This document shows, piece by piece, positions 58,345-64,000 of a DNA stretch of 64,000 bases. Origin of the DNA: JBBRHQ01 sp963781345. Lineage in GTDB: Bacteria; Actinomycetota; Thermoleophilia; Solirubrobacterales; 70-9. Below the pieces are notes generated by a model, which did not search any database, was not told the DNA's origin, and saw only the letters and a program-made list of their open reading frames with translations. The position numbers were made by a program, and so were the translations under genes. The stretch is taken from NCBI GenBank assembly GCA_963781345.1, contig CAWAFQ010000001.1, forward strand, positions 62,001-126,000, given 5' to 3'. Numbering within the stretch: position 1 is the first letter of the stretch; each line of letters begins with the position of its first letter.

Positions 58345-59291
58345 TTGCCGTCTGCGGCGAGCCGCCGAATCGCGTCGATCGGGAACGCCTCCTGCATGCT
58401 TCCGTCCAGCCGCCGGGCCGGCCTGGCCGCCACCAGGCAGTTGTAGACCGCCTCATGTGCCGCCTCATATGCGGCGGCGAGATACGGGTTGAGCCGGTCA
58501 GTGGGCAGCTCAGCGCCGCTCGATGTTGAAAACGCAAGGCCGATCTCCCCCGAGCCCTCCGCCGCGTAGGAGCCTGCGCGGGCGAGCCCGAGCAGTGGCC
58601 GCAGGGCCAGCCGCCGCAGCTGAAGCGAGTTCATCGGCGCGTCGGTCGCGCAGACCGCGATGCACGAGCCGTGAGACTCGGAACGCACCGGCTCGGGGCC
58701 GAGGCGGGTGCCGAGCAGGTCGAGATACTCGCGATCGCCGAAGTTGCAGAGCAGGAGGACACCCAGCGTGTGTGCACCGATGACGCGCGACGCGGTGCCG
58801 ATACCCCCGGGGAATCCGAAGCAGGACATCCCCGTTCCGGCGCCGGCGCTTCCCTCGGTGACGGCGCCTCCGAGAGCGGCGATCGCCCTCTCCACATCCT
58901 CACCGACGACGGTGCCCGAGTCGGCCATCGGGCCGTCGTCGCACTCGCCGACCACCGGCAGCACGACGTCGCCGGGGCCCCTGCCGGAGGCGCGGACGGC
59001 AGCGCTGTGGACGGCGCCGACGGCGTGCGACCCGCAGAGGTAGACGGGGGTCTCGATCGAGCCCCGCTCGTCGATCTCGAGCTTGCCGGTCAGCTCCCCC
59101 ATCCCGTTGACGGTCGTTGCCCCGGCGGCGGTGGGCAGCGCCGGCGGATCGATCACCGTGACGCCGGTGCGCTCGCCGCTCCCCGCCTGCGCATGGCCGA
59201 CCCGGACCCCGGGGACGTCGGTGATCGCGTTCAGGGGTCCGGTCTCAAGCAGGCCGACCGGGCCGGCGATCTCGCGCCAGCGCTCAGGCAT
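58341..59291 (-). CDS. P1 family (DmpA-type) aminopeptidase
   Basis: A 316-residue DmpA/S58 peptidase. N-terminal NAITDVPGVRVGHAQ and GNGMGELTG-like TVNGMGELTGKLEID are family marks. The self-cleavage and nucleophile site is the Gly-Ser pair in SESHGSCIAVCATDAPMNSL. These enzymes release N-terminal residues, including D-amino acids and beta-amino acids, from peptides and amides. The ATG at 59291 overlaps the DppF stop by 8 nt. With the M20 gene (GTGA overlap) it forms the enzymatic end of the operon. Confidence 0.92.
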   Translation of the reverse strand: MPERWREIAGPVGLLETGPLNAITDVPGVRVGHAQAGSGERTGVTVIDPPALPTAAGATTVNGMGELTGKLEIDERGSIETPVYLCGSHAVGAVHSAAVRASGRGPGDVVLPVVGECDDGPMADSGTVVGEDVERAIAALGGAVTEGSAGAGTGMSCFGFPGGIGTASRVIGAHTLGVLLLCNFGDREYLDLLGTRLGPEPVRSESHGSCIAVCATDAPMNSLQLRRLALRPLLGLARAGSYAAEGSGEIGLAFSTSSGAELPTDRLNPYLAAAYEAAHEAVYNCLVAARPARRLDGSMQEAFPIDAIRRLAADGK

Positions 59292-60267
59292 CGGCGGTGC
59301 CGACCCCGGTGGCGGCAACGGTCGGGTCGTGCAGCAGGCAGGCCGCCTCCTGCCCGTGCGGGCCGGCCGGCAGGAGCTTCGGATCGATGCGGTCGCAGGG
59401 CTCGAAGCGGCGCGGACAGCGGGGGTGAAAGCGGCAGCCGTCCGGGATCCCGGTGGCGTCGGGCAGCTCCCCCTTGAGCAGCTCCGGCCTTTCGCGTCCC
59501 CCAGCAGTCGGGACCGGGACGGCGTCGACCAGCGCCCGCGTGTAGGGGTGCTGGGGGCGCTCGATTACGTCGGCGGCGGTCCCCTCCTCGACGACCCGCC
59601 CGAGGTACATCACCGCGATCCGGTCGCAGAGGGACCAGGCGAGGCTGAGGTCGTGGGTGATGAACAGCAGGGCCAGCCCCCGGCGCCGCTGCAGCTCGCC
59701 GAGGACGGCGAGGATCTGGGCGCGGACTGAGGCGTCGAGCATCGAGACGGGCTCGTCGCAGATCAGGCCCTCGGGCTCGAGCACGAGTGCGGCGGCGATC
59801 GCGACCCGCTGGCGCTGGCCGCCGGAGAGCTGGTGCGGGTAGCGGCTGAGGTAGCGCGTGGGGTCGAGACCGACGTCCTCGAGCGCCCGCCGCGCGCGCC
59901 CCTCGTGCTCGCTGCGGGGCACCCCCTGGACGCGCATAGGCTCGGCGACGATCGAGCTGACCCGCTGGCGCGGGTTGAGCGTCTGGTAGGGATCCTGGAA
60001 GATCATCTGGACACGGCGCCGCAGGTCCGCGAGGCCCGCCCTCCCGGCCACCGGGCGCCCCTCGAGCGCCACCTCGCCGGCGGCGACGGGGACGAGGCCG
60101 AGCATCGCCCGGGCCAGGGTCGACTTGCCGCACCCGGACTCGCCGACGACGCCGAAGATCTCGCCCGGGCGCCAATCGAGCGAGACCCCGTCGAGCGCCC
60201 TGGTAATCCCGCGGCGGACCCGGAACTGGACCTCGAGACCGGCGACGCTCATCAGGCTCTCGCTCAT
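59284..60267 (-). CDS. oligopeptide ABC transporter ATPase (DppF/OppF type)
   Basis: A 327-residue ABC ATPase: Walker A GVVGESGCGKSTLARAML, the Q-loop IFQDPYQTLNPRQ, signature SGGQRQRVAIAAALV and Walker B CDEPVSMLDASV. The C-terminal oligopeptide extension HPYTRALVDAVP with CRFHPRCPRRFEPC (cysteines for a 4Fe-4S or zinc site) marks the OppF/DppF class. It starts at ATG 60267, overlapping the DppD stop by ATGA. It forms the ATPase dimer with DppD. Confidence 0.95.
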   Translation of the reverse strand: MSESLMSVAGLEVQFRVRRGITRALDGVSLDWRPGEIFGVVGESGCGKSTLARAMLGLVPVAAGEVALEGRPVAGRAGLADLRRRVQMIFQDPYQTLNPRQRVSSIVAEPMRVQGVPRSEHEGRARRALEDVGLDPTRYLSRYPHQLSGGQRQRVAIAAALVLEPEGLICDEPVSMLDASVRAQILAVLGELQRRRGLALLFITHDLSLAWSLCDRIAVMYLGRVVEEGTAADVIERPQHPYTRALVDAVPVPTAGGRERPELLKGELPDATGIPDGCRFHPRCPRRFEPCDRIDPKLLPAGPHGQEAACLLHDPTVAATGVGTADA

Positions 60268-61271
60268 GTTCCCGCCTCCGAGGCCGCCGCAGCCGGCGCG
60301 GGCCACTCGTTCCAGGGTGCGTAGTGGCAGGCGGCGGACTGGCGCGGCCGCACCTCCCGAAGCGCCGGGTCGGCGCCGCACTCCTCTCCCGCATAGGGGC
60401 AGCGGGGCCGGAAGCGGCAGCCCTCTGGCATGTCACCGGGGTCGGGCGGGCCGCCCGGGATCGGTGTCGCGAGCCCGCGCTCGCCACCGATCACCGGCAG
60501 AGTGTCGAGCAGGCGCTTCGTGTAGGGGTGCTGAGGGGCCTCGAAGACGGATCTGACCGGCCCCGTCTCGACGATCCGCCCTGCGTACATGATCGCGATC
60601 CGGTCGCACGTCTCGGCGAGCACCCCGAGGTCGTGTGAGATCAGGATCAGGGCCAGCCCGAGCTCCTCACGAAGCCGCTCGAGCAGCCGCAGAACCTGGG
60701 CCTGCATGACGACGTCGAGCGCCGTCGTCGGCTCGTCGGCGATCACGAGCGAAGGTCGGCAGGCGAGGGCGAGGGCGATCATCACCCGCTGTCGCTGGCC
60801 ACCCGAGAGCTGGTGCGGGTAGCGGCGCCCGAGCCCCGGCGTCAGGCCGACGGTTCTCAGCAGCTCGGCAATCCTCTCACGCACCTCCTTGGAGCGCACC
60901 CGCGCCTGATGTAGCCGGATCGCCTCGGCGATCTGCGTGTCGACGTGCTGGACGGGGTCCAGCGAGTTCATCGCCCCCTGGAAGACGAGCGAGATGTGGC
61001 GCCAGCGCACCTGCTGCATCCCGGCCTCGGTCCGCCGGCCGATGTTGATCGGCTCCTCGGCGCCCGGCGGGCGCAGGGTGATCGTCCCCGATTGCCTGAG
61101 GCTGCCCGGGAGCAGCTTCATCAGCGCCAGCGCGGTTGTCGTCTTCCCGCACCCCGACTCGCCGGCGAGGCCGAGCGCATCGCCGCGATCGAGAGAGAAG
61201 TCGACACCGTCGACGATCGCGTCGCCGCCATGGTCGATGTGCAGGTCGCGGACCTCGATCAGGGCGCTCAT
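60264..61271 (-). CDS. oligopeptide ABC transporter ATPase (DppD/OppD type)
   Basis: A 335-residue ABC ATPase: Walker A GLAGESGCGKTTTALALM, Q-loop VFQGAMNSLDPVQHV, signature SGGQRQRVMIALALA, Walker B IADEPTTALDVVMQ. The C-terminal HPYTKRLLDTLPVIGGE and CRFRPRCPYAGEEC place it in the DppD/OppD class. The ATG at 61271 overlaps the DppC stop (ATGA). Confidence 0.95.
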   Translation of the reverse strand: MSALIEVRDLHIDHGGDAIVDGVDFSLDRGDALGLAGESGCGKTTTALALMKLLPGSLRQSGTITLRPPGAEEPINIGRRTEAGMQQVRWRHISLVFQGAMNSLDPVQHVDTQIAEAIRLHQARVRSKEVRERIAELLRTVGLTPGLGRRYPHQLSGGQRQRVMIALALACRPSLVIADEPTTALDVVMQAQVLRLLERLREELGLALILISHDLGVLAETCDRIAIMYAGRIVETGPVRSVFEAPQHPYTKRLLDTLPVIGGERGLATPIPGGPPDPGDMPEGCRFRPRCPYAGEECGADPALREVRPRQSAACHYAPWNEWPAPAAAASEAGT

Positions 61272-62176
61272 TGGTGCTCCCGCAGCCGCGGGTTGACGTG
61301 CTCCTCGAGCAGGTAGCCGAGGACCGAGACGGCGAGGACCAGGGTCGTGATGCAGAGCCCGGGCGGGATCACGTACCACCACGCCCCGGCGCTGGGGGCG
61401 CCCGCGTTGAATGCGTTCTCCAGCATCGTGCCCCATGAGATCCGGGTCGGGTCACCGAGCCCGAGGAACGCCAGGGCGGACTCGGAGAGGATCGCGACGG
61501 CGACGATCAGCACGGTGTTGGCGAAGATCAGCGGCAGCGTGTTGGGGAGGATGTGCGTGCGGATGATGTAGAGATCGCTGGCCCCCAGAGCCCGGGCGCG
61601 CTCGACGAAGGCGCGCTCCCGCAAGGTCAGGACCTGGGAGCGGACGATCCGCCCCGTCCCCGCCCACGAGGTCAGGCCGATGACCGCAATCAGCACGGTC
61701 AGCGACGGGTTGAGGAGCCTGGCGAGGACGATCATCAGCGGCAGCGTAGGGATCACCAGGAACCAGTTCTCGACCGGGTCGAGGATGCGGTCGGTCCAGC
61801 CGCCGAAGTAGCCGCCGGCGAGGCCAACGGCGGCGCCGAGGACGGCGGAGATCACCGCAGCCGAGAAGCCGACGATGATCGAGACCTGCGCCCCGACCAG
61901 CAGCTGGGAGAGGACGTCGGATCCGAACTCGGTCGTGCCGAGCGGGTGCTCGGCGCTGATCCCGCCGAGCACGTTGAGGCTCGACGCGTTCGGGTCATAC
62001 GGGGCGATAAGGCTCCCGAACAGGGCCATCAGGCAGAAAAAGCCGACGGTCGCCAGCCCGAAGCGACCGCGCCAGGTCCCCAGCAGCAGTTCGCGGACGC
62101 TGCGTTCGGCGGCGAACGCGCTCGAGGCGGCGGCGGCGGGTGCGCCGGCGGCGGCTGCGTCCCGGACCTCGGTCAC
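61268..62176 (-). CDS. oligopeptide ABC transporter permease (DppC type)
   Basis: A 302-residue permease: an N-terminal cytoplasmic tail, the segment HPLGTTEFGSDVLSQLLVGA typical of DppC, six helices, and the EAA loop VERARALGASDLYIIRTHIL that contacts the ATPase. It starts at GTG 62176, overlapping the DppB stop by GTGA. Confidence 0.93.
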   Translation of the reverse strand: MTEVRDAAAAGAPAAAASSAFAAERSVRELLLGTWRGRFGLATVGFFCLMALFGSLIAPYDPNASSLNVLGGISAEHPLGTTEFGSDVLSQLLVGAQVSIIVGFSAAVISAVLGAAVGLAGGYFGGWTDRILDPVENWFLVIPTLPLMIVLARLLNPSLTVLIAVIGLTSWAGTGRIVRSQVLTLRERAFVERARALGASDLYIIRTHILPNTLPLIFANTVLIVAVAILSESALAFLGLGDPTRISWGTMLENAFNAGAPSAGAWWYVIPPGLCITTLVLAVSVLGYLLEEHVNPRLREHQ

Positions 62177-63142
62177 CGCGACTGCACCCGCGGGTCGAGG
62201 TAGAAGTAGAGGCAGTCGGCGGCGAGGTTGGCGAGAATGACGGCGGCGGAGAAGATCAGGAAGGCGCCCTGGAGCACCGGGAAGTCCTTGTCCTGGATCG
62301 CGTCGAAGGTGAGCAGTCCCAGACCCGGCCACGAGAACACCGTCTCGATCGTGATCGCGCCGCCGACTACCGCCCCGAACTGGATCGCCGAGAGGGTCAC
62401 CAGCGGCAGCAGCGCGTTGGGCACGGCGTGGCTGCGAACCACCCGCTCCCAGGGAAGGCCGATCGCGCGCTTGACGGTGATGAAGTCCTCGGTCAGCACG
62501 TCGACCATCGACGAGCGCATGATCAGGAAGTACTGGCCGAGGAGCATCAGAGTCATCGCCGTCGCCGGCAGCACGAGGTGGTCTGCGACATCGAGAGCGT
62601 TGTCGAAGAAGCCCGAGAACTCGACGCCGGGCGTCATCTGCTGCCCGGCGGGAAAGATCGGTATCTCCACCGCGAAGACGATGATCAGGATGATCCCGAT
62701 CCAGTACTCGGGCGCCGCATAAGTGAAGAGGCTGAACCCGAGCAGCCCGTCGTCGGTCTTCTTGCCGCGCCTGGTCGCGGCGATCACCCCCATCCAGGAT
62801 CCGAGCAGGGTCGCCAGCAGGGTTCCTGTGCCGACCAGCAGAAGCGTCCATGGCAGCGCGTCCTTGATCTCGGCCCAGACGGTCCTGCGCGTCCGCTGGC
62901 TCGTGCCGAGGTCGAGACGCAGCGGTGTCTCCGACGTAGTCGGCGAACTGTCCCGACAGCGGTTTGTCCAACCCGTAGTCGGCCCTCAGCTTCTCGATCT
63001 CCTGCGGCGTCGCCCGCGGCAGCCGCGCGAGCTGAGTCGTCGGGTCGCCCATGACCCGGAAGAGGAAGAAGTTGAAGATGAGGACGAAGGCGAAGGTCAG
63101 CAGCGCCGCCGTCACCTTGCCCGCGAGCCAGCGCCCGCTCAA
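62173..63142 (-). pseudogene. oligopeptide ABC transporter permease (DppB type), one apparent frameshift
   Basis: The first frame gives the N-terminal helix and GDPTTQLARLPRATPQEIEK, then GLDKPLSGQFADYVGD; the next frame gives GVIAATRRGKKTDDGLLGFS, EYWIGIILIIVFAVEIPIFP and the EAA loop VKRAIGLPWERVVRSHAVPN. Removing one base near 62924 restores TLRLDLGTSQRTRRTVWAEI and a 322-residue protein, exactly the family length. A TTG start (63142) is preferred, behind GGAGGAATGAGG. Its stop overlaps DppC (GTGA). Confidence 0.87.
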
Positions 63143-63152
63143 CCGCCGCCCC

Positions 63153-64000
63153 TCATTCCTCCAGCTCCAGCGCCTCGCCACGGCGGCGGCGGGAGCGGAT
63201 GATCAGGAAAGCGCCGCCGCCGAGGACGACCACCGCAATCCCGATGATCAGACCGGTGGAGCTGCTGCCGGTGTCCGCCGAGGCGCTCGCCCGGCGTCAG
63301 CGTCAGCAGCGGCGCGTATCCGACCTGCTCGCAGAGGATGTCCCCGGTCTCGTCCTGCGGGCACTGCTGCGAGACGTTGGCGAGCCTGTCGGTCCGGTAG
63401 GCCTGCAGGTTGGGGTCGTAGGTGAGCACCAGGTAGGGCAGGTCGCGCTGGGCGATCGCGATCATTCGCTGGATCGTCGCCCTGCGGGCGCCGGTGTCGA
63501 ACTGCGTCGACTGCTTCTCATAGAGCCGGTCGTACTCCGGATCGGAGAAGAAGGAGTCGGACGAGTTGCCGATCTCCCCGGTCGTCAGCAGGCTGAGTAG
63601 GAAGCTCGGGTCGTACGGATCCCCGCCCCAGCCCCAGATGAAGGTGTCGAAGTCTGGGGCCGGCTTGCCGTTCTCGGTCCGCACGGTGAGCTCGGTCAGC
63701 TTGTCGGTGCTGACCACCTGGACGTTGAACTTGACGCCGATCTTGTCCGCCTCCTCGGCGATCAGCTTCGCCGCCTGGATGTTGAACGGGGACTCCGAGC
63801 GCACGTAGAGGTCGAAGGAGAGCTCGTTGCCGTCCTTCGAGCGCACACCGTCGCCCTGACGCGTGTACCCGGCGTCGTCGAGGATCTGGTTGGCCTTCTC
63901 GAGGTCGGGCGGGTTGTAGTCCATCGCCGGCTGCTCGTAGAAGGACTTGTAGAACTCCGGCAGCAGCCCGTGGCCGATGTAGGAGGTGCCCCGGGCGGCG
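63153..64000 (-). pseudogene. oligopeptide-binding protein, partial at the window edge, one apparent frameshift, C-terminal membrane anchor
   Basis: The visible part is the C-terminal half of an SBP_bac_5 protein: LPEFYKSFYEQPAMDYNPPD, ANQILDDAGYTRQGDGVRSK, FDTFIWGWGGDPYDPSFLLS and YEKQSTQFDTGARRATIQRM. After LLTLTPGER one extra base near 63285 shifts the frame; corrected, the end reads SADTGSSSTGLIIGIAVVVL, then GGGAFLIIRSRRRRGEALEL and a stop at 63153. This adds a linker, one membrane helix and a basic tail, so the protein is probably held at the membrane by its C-terminus. The start lies outside the window. Confidence 0.85.

Noticed and set aside
61268..63181. A 637-residue fused DppB-DppC permease
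   Set aside because: The middle of that frame (about 62180-62920) is arginine- and proline-rich nonsense on the reverse of good DppB coding sequence in the next frame. DppB and DppC are better explained as separate genes with one extra base in DppB.
1..64000. Mobile elements, prophage genes, tRNA or rRNA
   Set aside because: No transposase, integrase, phage structural gene, direct-repeat att pair, or tRNA/rRNA-like sequence was recognised, and composition is even across the window.

Overview
This is a very GC-rich, densely packed chromosomal segment, most likely from an actinobacterium of the class Thermoleophilia (order Solirubrobacterales). The evidence is a secreted protein with the MIERLKARLTYANVVSSIALF N-terminus typical of that order, an LLM-class F420-type oxidoreductase, a MoxR/DUF58/transglutaminase operon, PD40 propeller proteins and many short overlaps between genes. 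I see no rRNA, tRNA, insertion sequence, prophage or CRISPR array. No stretch over 300 bases lacks a gene.

Layout. 0-8.3 kb: a secreted hypothetical protein; a MarR regulator divergent from a YceI/FMN-reductase pair; a sulfatase/hotdog thioesterase/crotonase operon; a secreted PD40 propeller divergent from an L-2-hydroxyglutarate oxidase-type gene. 8.3-13.4 kb: repeat-rich spacer, CapA-type protein, DCC protein overlapping a MarR gene, DUF4126 protein, thiolase, coiled-coil membrane protein and a tiny DUF5679 protein. 13.5-18.7 kb: ECF sigma, anti-sigma and lipoprotein operon, a PlsC acyltransferase and an ABC-2 exporter (ATPase plus two permeases); the last five carry many single-base frameshifts. 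18.7-24.6 kb: PhoD-type phosphatase, a PAS/MBL/crotonase/HD chain, and a LysR regulator divergent from a small protein. 24.6-33 kb: photolyase, methylthioadenosine phosphorylase and deaminase, NUDIX, methylmalonate-semialdehyde dehydrogenase, and a MarR/MFS/FAD-oxidoreductase operon. 33-39.5 kb: Kv-like channel, F420-type oxidoreductase, SDR, glycerate kinase, M1 peptidase, CAX antiporter. 39.5-47 kb: MoxR/DUF58/TgpA operon, acyl-ACP thioesterase plus MmgE/PrpD, and a coiled-coil NlpC/P60-like wall protein. 47-56 kb: polytopic membrane protein, ABC1 kinase, two secreted alpha/beta hydrolases with frameshifts, a 57-residue membrane protein, DUF2127, and the DUF47/PiT phosphate uptake pair. 56-64 kb: the Solirubrobacterales-type secreted protein, then a minus-strand operon for peptide uptake (binding protein, DppB, C, D, F) ending in a DmpA-type aminopeptidase and an M20 peptidase.

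Three patterns cut across the genes. First, many operon starts lack a Shine-Dalgarno sequence and instead have a TAnnnT box 6-11 nt upstream, the mark of leaderless mRNAs. Second, nearly all apparent frameshifts are restored by removing one base, which points to sequence error (or a peculiar decay process) rather than random pseudogenisation. Third, three genes end in short tandem duplications that copy the stop codon itself. I found no clear novel defence or biosynthetic system. The most distinctive functional unit is the peptide importer linked to DmpA/M20 hydrolases, with a binding protein that appears to be anchored by a C-terminal membrane helix.
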